A stretch of 64,000 bases of DNA from Meiothermus sp. (GTDB taxonomy: Bacteria > Deinococcota > Deinococci > Deinococcales > Thermaceae). The notes beneath the pieces are model-generated. The model did not search any database. It had not been told where the DNA came from and was given only the letters and a program-made list of their open reading frames with translations. The number at the start of each line of letters is the position of its first letter. Within the stretch, counting starts at the first letter, position 1. Positions 20,262-29,329 of this stretch are shown here, piece by piece. The position numbers and the translations under genes were made by a program. Location: assembly GCF_026004075.1 (NCBI RefSeq), contig NZ_BPIK01000001.1, forward strand, positions 97,501 to 161,500, given 5' to 3'.

Positions 20262-21122
20262 CTAAGCCTTTTGCAGCCGGGGGTCGAGGGCGTCGCGCAG
20301 GCCATCGCCCAGCAGGTTGAAGCCCAGCACCATCAGCACGATGGCGCACCCCGGCACCAGCGAGCCCCAGGGCGAAAGCGAGAGGAAGGCCCGCCCCTCC
20401 GAGACCATGGAGCCCAGGGCCGGGAAGGGGGGCTGGATGCCCAGGCCCAGGAACGACAAAGCCGCCTCGGCCAGCACCGCATAGGCAAAGCGCAGCGTGA
20501 CCTCCACGATGAGGGGGGCGGCCGCGTTGGGCAGGATGGTGCGGAAGATCATGCGGGCATCTGAAGCGCCCATGGCCCGCCCGGCCTCCACGTAAAGTTC
20601 CTCGCGCACGGTTAGAACGGCGGCCCGGGCTACCCGGATGAAGGGCCCCACAAACACCACCGAGATGGCCAGCACCAGGTTGATGAAGCCGCCCCCCAAA
20701 AAAGCCAGAAAGGCGATGGCCAGCAGGATGGCCGGGTAGGCGATCAGGATGTCGGCCAGGCGGGAGATGGTCAGGTCGAGCCAGCCCCTGAAGTAGCCGG
20801 CCAGCAGGCCCAGGGTGCCGCCCACCAGCAACCCTGCCAGCACCGAGACCGCCGCTACCGAGAGCGAAAAGCGCGCGCCATAGAGCACCCTCGAGAGCAG
20901 GTCGCGCCCGTACTGGTCGGTGCCCAGCCAGTGCTCGGGGGAGGGGCCGCTGAGGCGGTTGGGGGGGTCGAACTTGAGGGGGTCCCAGGGGGCAATGATG
21001 GGGGCCAGGAGCGCGCCCAGCAGCACCACCAGGGTGATGAGGCCGCCAATGACGGCAGAGCGGTTGCGCAGCAAAGCCCGGACGACCAGGGCCAGATGGG
21101 AGTTGGGGGAAGCAGTGGTCAT
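20262..21122 (-). CDS. Peptide ABC transporter permease, DppC type, 286 aa
   Basis: Six membrane segments and the EAA loop (YVEAGRAMGASDARMIFRTILPN near 190-212) that contacts the ATPase. The N-terminal WLGTDQYGRDLLSRVLYGAR is characteristic of the DppC/OppC side. Partner of the DppB-type permease encoded 66 bases upstream; 41 bases separate it from the binding-protein gene. Confidence 0.92.
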   Translation of the reverse strand: MTTASPNSHLALVVRALLRNRSAVIGGLITLVVLLGALLAPIIAPWDPLKFDPPNRLSGPSPEHWLGTDQYGRDLLSRVLYGARFSLSVAAVSVLAGLLVGGTLGLLAGYFRGWLDLTISRLADILIAYPAILLAIAFLAFLGGGFINLVLAISVVFVGPFIRVARAAVLTVREELYVEAGRAMGASDARMIFRTILPNAAAPLIVEVTLRFAYAVLAEAALSFLGLGIQPPFPALGSMVSEGRAFLSLSPWGSLVPGCAIVLMVLGFNLLGDGLRDALDPRLQKA

Positions 21123-21188
21123 GATGGTAGGGAAAAGGGTGGGCTCGAGCGCCCGGTTTCAGCGCTTCTGAGGGGTGCCTCGAGTGGG

Positions 21189-22139
21189 TTACTCATACCG
21201 AATCCTGGGGTCTATGAGCGAGTAGAGCAAGTCCACCAAAAGGTTGACCAGCACCGCCGCGCTGGCTACAAACAGCACCGTGCCCTGCACCACCGGGTAG
21301 TCGCGCAGGTTGATGCCCTCGAGGGCAAAGCGCCCCACGCCGGGCAGGCTGAAGACCTGCTCGATGATCACGGCCCCGCCCAGCAGCGAGCCGAACTGGA
21401 TGCCAATTACCGTGACCACCGGAATCAGGGCGTTGCGCAGGGCATGGTGGAAGATCACCACCCGCTCGGCCAGCCCTTTGGCCCGCGCGGTGCGGATGTA
21501 GTCGCGCGAGAGCACCTCGAGCATCGAGCTGCGCAGAATCCGGGTCACCGCCCCGGCCAGAATCAGGCCCAGCGAGAGGGCCGGCAGCAGCATGTGCCGG
21601 AGGTTTTCCAGGGGGTTTTCGGCCAGGGGCACAAACCCGGCGGGGGGCAGCCAGCCCAGGGCCAGGGCAAAGAGCAAAATGAGCAGCAAAGCCAGAAAGA
21701 ACCCCGGCACCGAAAGGCCCAGAATGGCAAAGAGCGAGGCGAAATAATCCACAAACCCGCCCCGCCGGATGGCCGCCAGCACCCCCAGCGGCACGGCAAT
21801 CAGCAGGGCGGTTAAAAGGCCCATCAGGGTGAGCTGGAGGGTGACCGGAAAGCGCAGGGCCAGATCCTGGGCCACCTCGCGCCCGGTGCGCAGGCTGCTG
21901 CCAAAATCGCCCTGGAGTACGGCCCCCAGCCACTGCCCAAACTGCACGTGCAGCGGCAGGTCGAGCCCGAACAGGCGGCGCAGCTCGGCCATGCGCTCGG
22001 GGCTGACGTTGGCCTCGAGGCCTACCAGGCTGGTGACCACATCACCCGGCACGGCCCGCATGAGCAAAAAGGTGATGACCGCCACGCCCAGCAGGGTGGG
22101 GATGGCGGCGAGCAGACGGTTCACGACGTAGCCGACCAT
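21189..22139 (-). CDS. Peptide ABC transporter permease, DppB type, 316 aa
   Basis: The N-terminus VVNRLLAAIPTLLGVAVITFLLMRAVPGD is typical of DppB/OppB, followed by an extracellular loop and five further membrane segments with the EAA loop YIRTARAKGLAERVVIFHHALRN near 220. I start at ATG 22139 (MVGYVV) because the family begins close to the first TM; an in-frame ATG at 22169 adds ten residues and cannot be excluded. First gene of the dipeptide-type transporter set. Confidence 0.9.
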   Translation of the reverse strand: MVGYVVNRLLAAIPTLLGVAVITFLLMRAVPGDVVTSLVGLEANVSPERMAELRRLFGLDLPLHVQFGQWLGAVLQGDFGSSLRTGREVAQDLALRFPVTLQLTLMGLLTALLIAVPLGVLAAIRRGGFVDYFASLFAILGLSVPGFFLALLLILLFALALGWLPPAGFVPLAENPLENLRHMLLPALSLGLILAGAVTRILRSSMLEVLSRDYIRTARAKGLAERVVIFHHALRNALIPVVTVIGIQFGSLLGGAVIIEQVFSLPGVGRFALEGINLRDYPVVQGTVLFVASAAVLVNLLVDLLYSLIDPRIRYE

Positions 22140-22248
22140 AACGAGTAGCCAGAGTATATCGCCTTGCATGGGTTTTGCGCCCCAGACCGAAGCAAATAAC
22201 CCTGGCCCGTGTCCTGGGTTTGCTAATGTTTAGTCAGAAAGGACTTCC

Positions 22249-22830
22249 ATGCGAAACTATCTCACCCTGCTTTTCGTCGCCCTCTGCTTTTTGCTAGGCT
22301 GGCAGGTTCAGGCCCAGGCCAGCTTCTACAGCCGCTCCATCAGCCTCGAGCGCACCCGCCTGCAAGGCGAAGACGTGTACAGCGTGCAGAGCTTTTTGCT
22401 CAATGCCGGCTATCCCGAGGTAGGCGAACTCGACCGTATCTACGGCCCCCGCACCTGGCAGGCGGTAATCAACTTCCAGGAGGTTGAAGGGGTGCAGGGC
22501 GACCCCAAAGGCACGGTGGGGCCTAACACCTGGGTGGCCATGTTCTATAGCGGCAGCCCCAAAGCCCCCCTGTTCTCGCGCCCTTTGCAACTGCAAAACC
22601 CCCGCCTGCAAGGAGCCCTGGTGCGCAGCCTGCAACAGCGCTTGCTCGAGCTCGGCTACCGCGAGGTGGGCGCGGCCGACGGCGTTTTTGGCCCCAAGAC
22701 CCAGGCTGCGGTGGTGGCCTTTCAGCGCCAGCTTGCAAGTGCCAGTGGAATAAAAGTGCGCACGGATGGCGTGGTGGACGGGGTAACCTGGGCTAACCTA
22801 TTCAGCGACTTTGCCCCGGAGAAGAAGTAA
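22249..22830 (+). CDS. Secreted protein with two peptidoglycan-binding domains, 193 aa
   Basis: A signal peptide (residues 1-24, ending VQAQA) is followed by two PG_binding_1 repeats, about 33-95 and 108-180. Each has the pattern LQxxLxxxGY...D(G/R)xxGPxTxxAVxxFQ and a closing TWxxLF/TWVAMF. Such domains bind cell-wall peptidoglycan non-covalently. There is no catalytic domain, so it may be a wall-bound structural or adaptor protein. It heads a run of three small exported proteins separated by only 2-3 bases. Confidence 0.85.
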   Translation: MRNYLTLLFVALCFLLGWQVQAQASFYSRSISLERTRLQGEDVYSVQSFLLNAGYPEVGELDRIYGPRTWQAVINFQEVEGVQGDPKGTVGPNTWVAMFYSGSPKAPLFSRPLQLQNPRLQGALVRSLQQRLLELGYREVGAADGVFGPKTQAAVVAFQRQLASASGIKVRTDGVVDGVTWANLFSDFAPEKK

Positions 22831-22833
22831 CTT

Positions 22834-23277
22834 ATGCCCCGCTGGATATTCTGGCTCTGCCTGCTGGGCCTGGCCCTGGCCCAACCCCAGTGGACGACCT
22901 ACTGCAATGCCCGCTTCGGCTTTTGCCTGCAACGCCCGGCCTTCATGACCCCCGAGCCACCCCCGCAAAACGGCGACGGGCAGGCTTTTCGCCGGGGTGC
23001 GGCCCGCCTGGTAGTTTCGGGCGCGCTGGATGCCTATGTCTTTACGCTGGAGGAGCAGTTCCAGCAGGCCCAGCAGAACCTGCGCGTGAGCTATAAGGTG
23101 CTGAAGCCCACCTATTATGCCGTCTCGGGCCTTAGGGGCAACCGCGTGGTCTACGAGTATAAAAGGCTCGAGAACGGGGTGTTTTATACCCTGTACCTCG
23201 AGTACCCCACCGCCGAAAAAAACACCTACGACCCCCTCATCAAACCCATGCTGGACTCCTTCCGCATCCGGAGATAA
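22834..23277 (+). CDS. Small secreted protein of unknown function, 147 aa
   Basis: A signal peptide (about 1-16, WIFWLCLLGLALA) precedes a mature region with two early Cys residues in TTYCNARFGFCLQRP, which probably form a disulfide. The rest is mixed alpha/beta with the ending YDPLIKPMLDSFRI, reminiscent of small lipoproteins that carry a PsbP-like or similar fold; this resemblance is weak. It lies three bases after the peptidoglycan-binding protein gene and is probably co-transcribed. Confidence 0.7.
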   Translation: MPRWIFWLCLLGLALAQPQWTTYCNARFGFCLQRPAFMTPEPPPQNGDGQAFRRGAARLVVSGALDAYVFTLEEQFQQAQQNLRVSYKVLKPTYYAVSGLRGNRVVYEYKRLENGVFYTLYLEYPTAEKNTYDPLIKPMLDSFRIRR

Positions 23278-23279
23278 GC

Positions 23280-23696
23280 GTGAAAAGATGCGTTGTGCTG
23301 GCCCTTCTGCTCTCCACCGCTTTGGCCCAGAGCTATTTTGAGCTGGGCGGCTTCCAGACCCCTTCGGGCAACATCCACTGCGTAGCTTATGTAGACCGCC
23401 TCACCCAGGAAGCAGGCCTGCGCTGCGACCTGCTCAAAAACCAGGCCCGCCCCCCGGCCAAGCCCAAAGACTGCGAGCTGGACTGGGGCAACGCCTTTGG
23501 CCTGGGCGAGCGGGGCAAAGCCCAGCGGCTCTGCGTGGGCGATACCGTGGCCGACCCCCGGCTGCCCGTGCTGGCCTACGGCAAGGTTTGGAGCGAGGGC
23601 GGTTTCCGCTGCGAGGTGTCCCCGGCCCGGCTGCGTTGTACCAACCGGGATAAGCGCGGCTTCGAGCTGGCTCGAGCGGCCCAGAAGCTGTTTTGA
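23280..23696 (+). CDS. Secreted DUF6636-like protein, 138 aa
   Basis: Signal peptide (1-16, ending ALAQS) then the pattern TPSGNIHC...LRCDL...DCELDWGNAFGL...C.GDTV...VLAYGKVW..GGFRCEV...LRCTN...GFELAR. The regularly spaced Cys and the SGN/GF motifs match what I know of the DUF6636 family, seen mainly in secreted proteins; function is unknown. GTG start at 23280, two bases after the stop of the previous gene. A terminator follows. Confidence 0.75.
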   Translation: MKRCVVLALLLSTALAQSYFELGGFQTPSGNIHCVAYVDRLTQEAGLRCDLLKNQARPPAKPKDCELDWGNAFGLGERGKAQRLCVGDTVADPRLPVLAYGKVWSEGGFRCEVSPARLRCTNRDKRGFELARAAQKLF

Positions 23697-23698
23697 TG

Positions 23699-23729
23699 CC
23701 CCAGCGACACTAGCTGGCTGGGGGTTTTT
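23699..23729 (+). terminator. Rho-independent terminator
   Basis: CCCCAGC (23699-23705) pairs with GCTGGGG (23717-23723), followed by a T-rich tail (23725-23729). It closes the three-gene set of exported proteins. Confidence 0.8.
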
Positions 23730-23750
23730 AGCCTGCTATGTCCCTCGGCA

Positions 23751-23756
23751 TATAAT
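23751..23756 (+). promoter_or_regulatory. -10 box of the thioesterase gene
   Basis: A perfect TATAAT lies 24 bases before ATG 23781 and directly downstream of a terminator. No good -35 box is seen at 16-18 bases. Confidence 0.5.
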
Positions 23757-23780
23757 TTTGAAAAGACTCGATCTAGGCCT

Positions 23781-24197
23781 ATGGAACCCACACTTGAAGC
23801 TGCTCAGGCCGTACTCCGTTCGCAACCGTTTAGTCTACTGCTCAACGCGCAGATCACATCGTTCGGGCCCGGTTCTGTTGAGCTACGTATACCAATAACC
23901 GATCCGTTGAAGCAGCAACACGGCTTTGTTCACGGTGGGGTGATCTCGTATGCCGCCGACAACGCCCTTACCTTTGCTGGAGGTACGGCGCTGGGCCCGG
24001 CGGTGGTCACCTCCGAGTACAAAATCAACTACATCCGTCCGGCCAAAGGCCAGGCGCTGGTGGCCCGCGCCAACGTGGTGCACGCGGGCAAAAGCCAGGC
24101 GGTTTGCCAGTGCCAGGTGTTTGTGGTTGTAGATGATAGAGAAATTCTGTGTGCGCTGGCTCAGGGAACCATCGTTTCTATGAGCCAGCCAAAGTGA
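23781..24197 (+). CDS. Hotdog-fold thioesterase, PaaI family, 138 aa
   Basis: The hotdog signature HGFVHGGVISYAADNALTFAGG (residues about 47-68) includes the HGG and Asp residues of the PaaI/4HBT-2 catalytic site; VVTSEYKINYIRPAKGQAL follows as the long beta strand. It probably hydrolyses aromatic or medium-chain acyl-CoA. Length is standard. The next gene starts 14 bases downstream, so the pair is likely co-transcribed. Confidence 0.88.
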   Translation: MEPTLEAAQAVLRSQPFSLLLNAQITSFGPGSVELRIPITDPLKQQHGFVHGGVISYAADNALTFAGGTALGPAVVTSEYKINYIRPAKGQALVARANVVHAGKSQAVCQCQVFVVVDDREILCALAQGTIVSMSQPK

Positions 24198-24211
24198 GGC
24201 AGGGCTTAGAT

Positions 24212-25126
24212 ATGAGCCTACAAGACCGCTTCCGTGGCTGCCTCCTGGGCCTTGCGGTTGGCGATGCGGTGGGGGCGGCGGTGGAGTTTCGCCCTCGAGG
24301 TAGCTTCGAGCCGCTCACCGATATGGTGGGTGGGGGCCCCTTCCATCTCCTTCCCGGCCAGTGGACCGACGACACCTCGATGGCGCTGTGCCTGGCTACC
24401 AGCCTGAAGGAGCGCGGCGGGTTCGATGCCCTCGACCAGATGAACCGGTACTGCCTGTGGCAGGAAACCGGCTACCTGAGCAGCACGGGAAGCTGTTTTG
24501 ATATCGGTACAACCGTCCGTACCGCCCTGGACAGGTTTCGACAAACCAAAGACCCCTATGCGGGCTCGAGCCACCCCCACACTGCGGGCAACGGCTGCAT
24601 CATGCGGCTGGCCCCGGTGCCCATGTTCTATTTCCCGAACCTACAGGCAGCAGAGCACTACGCGGCCGAGAGCGCCCGAACCACCCACGGGGCCGCCGAG
24701 TGCCTCGATGCCTGCCGGCTGCTGGCCCGCATCATCTGCCGGGCGCTTTTGGGCAGGCCCAAGGACGAAGTGGTGCTGGCCGACAGCAACACCTTTACCG
24801 GGGCGGAGAAGATTGTGGCCATCGCCCAGGGGGCCTACCTCGAGAAACCCAGGGAGGCGCTTCGCGGCACCGGGTATGTGGTCGAGAGCCTCGAGGCGGC
24901 CTTGTGGTGCTTTGTGCATACCAACAGCTTTGCCGAGGCAGTCTTGGCGGCGGCCAACCTGGGCGAGGATGCCGACACCACCGCTGCGGTATGCGGGCAG
25001 GTAGCAGGGGCCTACTACGGCGCTCAAGGAATCCCAACTGCATGGCTGGAACGCCTGGCGCTGGGCTCGGAAATCACCGCGCTGGCCGATAGGCTGTACG
25101 GCTCGAGCCAGGAAAAAGCGGGCTGA
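24212..25126 (+). CDS. ADP-ribosylglycohydrolase family protein, 304 aa
   Basis: Dinuclear Mg-dependent hydrolase of ADP-ribosyl bonds. The N-terminal FRGCLLGLAVGDAVGAAVEF, the metal motif WTDDTSMAL near 51-59, TAGNGCIMRLAPVP near 127 and the C-terminal ANLGEDADTTAAVCGQVAGAYYG near 253 are all typical of the DraG/ARH fold. The target could be a protein, nucleic acid or ADP-ribose ester; no dedicated ADP-ribosyltransferase is seen nearby. I start at ATG 24212 (MSLQDRFRG), where the family homology begins. Confidence 0.92.
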   Translation: MSLQDRFRGCLLGLAVGDAVGAAVEFRPRGSFEPLTDMVGGGPFHLLPGQWTDDTSMALCLATSLKERGGFDALDQMNRYCLWQETGYLSSTGSCFDIGTTVRTALDRFRQTKDPYAGSSHPHTAGNGCIMRLAPVPMFYFPNLQAAEHYAAESARTTHGAAECLDACRLLARIICRALLGRPKDEVVLADSNTFTGAEKIVAIAQGAYLEKPREALRGTGYVVESLEAALWCFVHTNSFAEAVLAAANLGEDADTTAAVCGQVAGAYYGAQGIPTAWLERLALGSEITALADRLYGSSQEKAG

Positions 25127-25235
25127 ACTTGATTCAGCCCTACTTGCCAAGGCACTCGCGAAAAACCAAAAGCGAACAAAAACAAGCCAGACTATTCGAT
25201 GTTGTCGCCTAGAAGACGAATCCGAATGGCTTCTC
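25127..25235. other. Non-coding stretch after the ADP-ribosylglycohydrolase gene
   Basis: No gene, terminator or promoter could be recognised before the dispersed repeat that begins at 25236. Together with the repeat and the following promoter region this is a 341-base gap without coding sequence. Confidence 0.4.
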
Positions 25236-25372
25236 ATACCGGTTCCGATTGAACCCTTCACCTTTGGGTGTCATCAAAGGCGAAGGGTTCGAGCCGACCG
25301 AAGGGAGTAGGAGTATATTCCGGCAGTATCGTTTGGGCTTTCAAAAGTGAAGGATACTGCCGGAATGCGTAT
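25236..25372. repeat. Two-hairpin dispersed repeat, copy 2
   Basis: Counterpart of 2860-2994. The first hairpin has GAACCCTTC opposite GAAGGGTTC and an inner CCTTTG/CAAAGG. The second pairs ATTCCGGCAGTATC (25317-25330) perfectly with GATACTGCCGGAAT (25353-25366). Compared with copy 1, the second stem differs at the bases where copy 1 has two mismatches, so this copy is the more regular. Both copies sit between genes next to stop codons or gene ends. Confidence 0.85.
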
Positions 25373-25455
25373 CACACTAAGCTCAGAAATGGGAAAGCTA
25401 AATTGTTCCTTGACTGTCAACGTCCGCCGTTGCGGTATAACCACGCGCCAGGCGC

Positions 25456-25467
25456 TAAGATAAATAT
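25456..25467 (+). promoter_or_regulatory. Candidate leaderless promoter of the DUF4160/DUF2442 pair
   Basis: TAAGAT (25456-25461) lies six bases before GTG 25468, which lacks a Shine-Dalgarno sequence. TTGACT (25410-25415) and TATAAC (25436-25441) just upstream could form another promoter, with a long 20-base spacing. Confidence 0.35.
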
Positions 25468-25704
25468 GTGCCTACGGTTTTGCGTATCGGCCCGTATCGT
25501 TTTTTCTTCTATGCCAACGAGAATGAGGAGCCTGCACATATCCATGTTCAGCGAGACCGCGCTTTGGCAAAGTTTTGGCTTAAACCCGTGGCATATGCGA
25601 GCAGTAGCGGCTTTTCTGCGCAGGAGCTATCGAAGCTGCTCAAGCTTGTAGAAGAAAACAAGGAAGTGTTTGAGGAGGCATGGAATGAGTTCTTTAGCCG
25701 CTAA
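25468..25704 (+). CDS. DUF4160 protein, 78 aa
   Basis: The sequence RIGPYRFFFYANENEEPAHIHVQRDRALAKFWLKPV matches the DUF4160 pattern (fFys.d..ePpHiHv). The ending KLVEENKEVFEEAWNEFF is the usual C-terminal helix. GTG start. It overlaps the DUF2442 gene by 20 bases. The DUF4160/DUF2442 pairing is recurrent in bacteria and has the size and organisation of a toxin-antitoxin module, but I know of no demonstrated activity. Confidence 0.85.
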   Translation: MPTVLRIGPYRFFFYANENEEPAHIHVQRDRALAKFWLKPVAYASSSGFSAQELSKLLKLVEENKEVFEEAWNEFFSR

Positions 25705-25951
25705 ACCTATTCTTGCCAGTGCAGTCGAGTGCACCGAGGACGAACTTATCGTCACACTATCGGACGGCCGACGTTTGGCTGTGCCCATCGTCTGGTTTCC
25801 CCGCCTGGCAAAAGCCGATCCGCAGGAGCGTGCCGAGTATGAGTTGCTCGGTAATGGGGAGGGCATTCACTGGCCCAGAATTGACGAAGATATCTCCGTT
25901 GCAGGGCTTCTTGAGGGTAGGCCTTCGGTTGAGTTTCGGCGCAGCGGATGA
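25685..25951 (+). CDS. DUF2442 protein, 88 aa
   Basis: The core LIVTLSDGRRLAVPIVWFPRLAKADPQERAEYELLGNGEGIHWPRIDEDISVAGLL is diagnostic of DUF2442, a small domain that may bind DNA or its DUF4160 partner. ATG 25685 is preferred over 25670, leaving a 20-base overlap with the upstream gene. It is followed, convergent, by the sugar-transporter genes. Function is unknown; a partner role in a two-gene module is inference from size and overlap. Confidence 0.85.
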   Translation: MSSLAAKPILASAVECTEDELIVTLSDGRRLAVPIVWFPRLAKADPQERAEYELLGNGEGIHWPRIDEDISVAGLLEGRPSVEFRRSG

Positions 25952-26019
25952 CACGTTTGGCAAAGGACGTAACCAGGCTGCTCCTGAGCGCCTTGGGCAA
26001 ACCCTAAAGCCTGGCTGTC

Positions 26020-26832
26020 CTACCCCTTCACCGACCCCGCCAAAAGCCCCCGGATGAAGTAGCGGCCCAGGAAGATATACACCAATAGCGTTGGTAGCGC
26101 TGCTAGCAAGGCGCCGGCCATGGGGAGGTTCCACTTGACCGCCTCGCCGCCGGCGAGCTGGGCCAGCGCCACCGTAATGGGCTGGTTGGCGGGGCTGCTC
26201 ACCAGGGTTACGGCGAACAAAAACTCGTTCCAGATTTGCGTAAACTGCCAGATGATCACCACCACAAACCCCGGCACCGAGAGCGGAAACACGATGCGGC
26301 TGTAGATGCCGAAGAAGCCCGCGCCGTCGATGCGCCCGGCTTCGATCATCTCGTCGGGGATTTCGGCGTAGTAGTTGCGGAAGATCAGGGTGGTGATGGG
26401 CAGGCCGTACACCACGTGCACCAGAATCAGGCCCCACAGGCTACCGCCCAGCCCAATCTCGCGCACAAACTGGAACAGGGGAATCAACACCGCTTGGTAG
26501 GGAATAAACATCCCAAAGAGCATCAGCGGGAAGACGATGTTGGCCCCAGGGAACTTCCATTTGGCCAGCACGTAGCCGTTCAGGGAGCCCAGCAGGGCCG
26601 AGAGGATGGTGGCGGTGATGGTGAGGAAGAAGCTGTTTTGCAGCTTGGGTGCAAAGGCCGTCCAGGCCTGGGTGAAGCTCTCCCAGTACCAGACCTGGGG
26701 TAGTTGCCAGGTGCTGCTCAGGGTGATGGCCGAGGGTTCCTTGAACGCGGTGACGATAACCAGGTACACCGGCAGCAGGAAAAACAGCGTAGCGATAAAC
26801 AGAACTGTGTATTGCAGGACGCGCCCGATCAT
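26020..26832 (-). CDS. Carbohydrate ABC transporter permease, 270 aa
   Basis: MalG-type inner-membrane component with six membrane segments; the first is [25 protein letters not shown] and the EAA loop is [28 protein letters not shown] near 175-202. Start 26832 overlaps the stop of the partner permease by four bases. The set lacks its own ATPase; a shared MsmK/MsmX-type ATPase elsewhere is expected. Confidence 0.93.
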   Translation of the reverse strand: MIGRVLQYTVLFIATLFFLLPVYLVIVTAFKEPSAITLSSTWQLPQVWYWESFTQAWTAFAPKLQNSFFLTITATILSALLGSLNGYVLAKWKFPGANIVFPLMLFGMFIPYQAVLIPLFQFVREIGLGGSLWGLILVHVVYGLPITTLIFRNYYAEIPDEMIEAGRIDGAGFFGIYSRIVFPLSVPGFVVVIIWQFTQIWNEFLFAVTLVSSPANQPITVALAQLAGGEAVKWNLPMAGALLAALPTLLVYIFLGRYFIRGLLAGSVKG

Positions 26833-27953
26833 CGCCGCACCTCGCTTTTGAGCTGGCTGTACAGGTAGGGCACAATCACGGCAGCTACCAGCAATAGCAG
26901 AATCATGCCGATGGCCGCGCCTTTGGCAATCTGATTGGCCCGGAAGGTGGTCAGGTACATGAGCAGGGCCGGCACGTCGGTGGGGGCGTTGTCGGCCCCG
27001 GCCATGGCAAAAATCAGGTCGAAGATTTTGAGGGAGATGTGGCCCAGGATAATCATGGCCGAGAGGGTGATGGGGGCCAGCAACGGGAAGATCACCCGCT
27101 GGTAGAGCTGCCACTCCGAGGCCCCGTCTACCCGCGCAGCCTCGCGCAACTCCTCGGGGATGCCGCGCAGCCCGGCCAGGTAGAGGGCCATGGTGTAGCC
27201 CGACATCTGCCAGACTGCCGCCAGAATGATGCCGATAAAGGCCAGGTTGAAGCCGTGGGGCTCGTCGTAGGGGAGGGGTTGCAGGCTACGGCCCAGGGTG
27301 AAGGCCCACAAGAGCAGCAAGGCTGCCGAGCCGGAGGCGATGTAACCCCGCCGCCGCTCACCCCCTCTAAAGGCCGTGATAGCGATAAATATCAGCACAG
27401 CGCTCACCACCAGGGCGGTGATGAAAGGCAGGTCGTTCCAGCTTACCTGCCAGATTTGCTCGCGGCTGGTCAGCCAGGCAAACTCGCCCTTGGGCAGCCC
27501 TACCAGGGTGGGAAGCTGGTTGACGCCGCCCTGCGGCTGTAGCATCCAGCGCCAGATGGTGCCGGTGACGATGAACGAGAGCGACATGGGGAACAAAAAG
27601 ATGGTGCGGAAAAACCCCTCGCCCCGGGGGCTTCGGTCGAGCACGATGGCCAGCCCCAGGCCCACACTCAGGCAGCCCAGGATAAAAAACACCGTGAAGA
27701 AAAAGGTGTTCACTAAGTCCTGACGGAAGCGAGAATCTACCAGGCCCGTAAAGAGTTCGCGGTAGTTTTCAAAGCCGATGAAGCGAATCTGCGGGTTGGC
27801 CGAGAGGGCCTGGGCCGGGTCTTTGCCCCAGTCGGTGAGGGAGGTATAAAAGGTCTGAAAGATAAAACCGTACACGAAAATGCCCAGCAGCACCAGCGAG
27901 GGCAGGATGACCAGGAAGCCGTACAGGGTATCTTTGTTGTTGAACCAGCGCAT
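26829..27953 (-). CDS. Carbohydrate ABC transporter permease with extra membrane segments, 374 aa
   Basis: MalF-type permease. The N-terminal [30 protein letters not shown] and the EAA loop [25 protein letters not shown] near 273-297 are typical. At 374 residues it is about 70 longer than most: a central insert (about 150-235) adds [18 protein letters not shown] and [16 protein letters not shown], likely two more membrane helices, as seen in Thermus glucose-type transporters. ATG 27953 is chosen because AGAGG lies just upstream; GTG 27959 is possible. Confidence 0.9.
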   Translation of the reverse strand: MRWFNNKDTLYGFLVILPSLVLLGIFVYGFIFQTFYTSLTDWGKDPAQALSANPQIRFIGFENYRELFTGLVDSRFRQDLVNTFFFTVFFILGCLSVGLGLAIVLDRSPRGEGFFRTIFLFPMSLSFIVTGTIWRWMLQPQGGVNQLPTLVGLPKGEFAWLTSREQIWQVSWNDLPFITALVVSAVLIFIAITAFRGGERRRGYIASGSAALLLLWAFTLGRSLQPLPYDEPHGFNLAFIGIILAAVWQMSGYTMALYLAGLRGIPEELREAARVDGASEWQLYQRVIFPLLAPITLSAMIILGHISLKIFDLIFAMAGADNAPTDVPALLMYLTTFRANQIAKGAAIGMILLLLVAAVIVPYLYSQLKSEVRR

Positions 27954-28039
27954 TTTCACCTCTGGGGCGGGTACTGCGTTTGAAGAAAAAATCCCGGTTC
28001 TTGGTTTGTTTGCCTAAAAATATGGCTCTTGGAAAAGAA

Positions 28040-28063
28040 GGGGCAGGCCTTCGGGCCTGCCCC
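28040..28063 (-). terminator. Hairpin between the sugar-binding protein and permease genes
   Basis: GGGGCAGGCC (28040-28049) and GGCCTGCCCC (28054-28063) form a perfect 10-bp stem with a four-base loop. On the minus strand it follows the binding-protein stop at 28072 and is followed by TTCTTTTCC. It probably causes partial termination or protects the 3' end, so binding protein is made in excess over permeases. Confidence 0.75.
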
Positions 28064-28071
28064 GGCGAAGC

Positions 28072-29310
28072 TTACTGACCCAGACGTACCTGGGTGGCGA
28101 TGGCCTGGGCAGCGTTGGCCGCGGCCTGGGCGTTGCGGCTCGAGAGGTAGATTTCCATCACGGTGCCAAACTGGCTCATGAAGGACTCGGGGGCCACCGC
28201 GCCGTGCACCAGCGAGCCTACGATGCGGTTGGACTTCCAGTCGCGCATGGCCGACTGCAGGTAGGCATTGTACTTGCTGGGGTCGGAGTCGGTGCGGGCG
28301 GCAATGGAGCCCTTGAGCGGGTTGAAGGTATCCTGGCCTTCTTTGGAGCCCAGAAGCCGCAGCCAGTTGAGCGCGTTGGTGCGGTTCTTCACGCCTTTGG
28401 GCAGGCCGAAGGAGTCGGAGAGCATCATGAACACGCCGGCGGTGCCGGGGGCGGGGGCCCAGCCGAAGCCTTCGCCGGGTTTGAGGCCCTTGGTGGTGGT
28501 CATGTAGCCAGCGGCCCAGTCGCCCATGATGTTGAAGGCGGCCTGGCCCTCGAGCACCCGGTCTACAGCCTGCTGCCAGCTCAGGCCCGAGGCGTCCTTG
28601 TTGGCGCAGTCCAGCACCCGGCCAAAGGTGTTCCACACCGCGACTGCTTTGGGGTCGTTGAAGCGCAGTTTGCCGGTCCAGAGGTTGGCGTAGTCGGCGG
28701 CGCCCAGCACACCCAGGGCCACCGACTCCCACAGGTGCTGTTGCGTCCAGTTCTCGCCCAGGGCCAGGGGGGCCTCGAGGCCCTTGCTTTTGAGGGTCTG
28801 GCAGACGGTCAGGAACTCGGCCCAGGTTTTGGGCGGCTGCACCCCCCATTCGCGCAGCTTGGCTGGGACGTACCACATTACGTTGGAACGGTGGATGTTG
28901 ACCGGCACGCTGTAGATCTTGCCCTTGTAGGAGAGCAGGTCAATGAGCCCTTTGGGGAACTTGGTCATCCAGCCTTCCTGGTTGAAAAGCCCGGTCAGGT
29001 CTTCCATGCGGTCGGCCACCACCCAGGTGCCGATGAGCTCCTGCCCGGCGTGCACCTGGAAGCTATCGGGGGGGTCGCCACCCAGCATGCGGGTTTTGAG
29101 CACGGCCCGGGCATTCACGCCGGAGCCGCCCGTGACGGTGGCGTTGATGACCTCTACGTTGGGGTAGCGTTTCTTGTACAGATCAATCAGGGCTTGCAGT
29201 GCGGGGCCTTCGTCGCCGGCCCACCAGGAAAAGATCTCCAGTTTTCCCGACTGGGCCAGCCCCACAGTGCCGAGGGCCAGGGCCGCCAGGGTTAGGAATA
29301 ACTTCTTCAT
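28072..29310 (-). CDS. Sugar ABC transporter substrate-binding protein, 412 aa
   Basis: Family 1 solute-binding protein with signal peptide ([20 protein letters not shown]). The mature part starts [29 protein letters not shown], and contains [28 protein letters not shown] and [11 protein letters not shown], very similar in pattern to the Thermus thermophilus glucose/galactose-binding protein. Glucose or a related hexose is therefore the best guess. Start 29310 follows GAGGACACCC. The ROK regulator gene ends 19 bases upstream, so regulator, binding protein and permeases form one operon. Confidence 0.93.
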   Translation of the reverse strand: MKKLFLTLAALALGTVGLAQSGKLEIFSWWAGDEGPALQALIDLYKKRYPNVEVINATVTGGSGVNARAVLKTRMLGGDPPDSFQVHAGQELIGTWVVADRMEDLTGLFNQEGWMTKFPKGLIDLLSYKGKIYSVPVNIHRSNVMWYVPAKLREWGVQPPKTWAEFLTVCQTLKSKGLEAPLALGENWTQQHLWESVALGVLGAADYANLWTGKLRFNDPKAVAVWNTFGRVLDCANKDASGLSWQQAVDRVLEGQAAFNIMGDWAAGYMTTTKGLKPGEGFGWAPAPGTAGVFMMLSDSFGLPKGVKNRTNALNWLRLLGSKEGQDTFNPLKGSIAARTDSDPSKYNAYLQSAMRDWKSNRIVGSLVHGAVAPESFMSQFGTVMEIYLSSRNAQAAANAAQAIATQVRLGQ

Positions 29311-29329
29311 GGGTGTCCTCCTATTAGGT

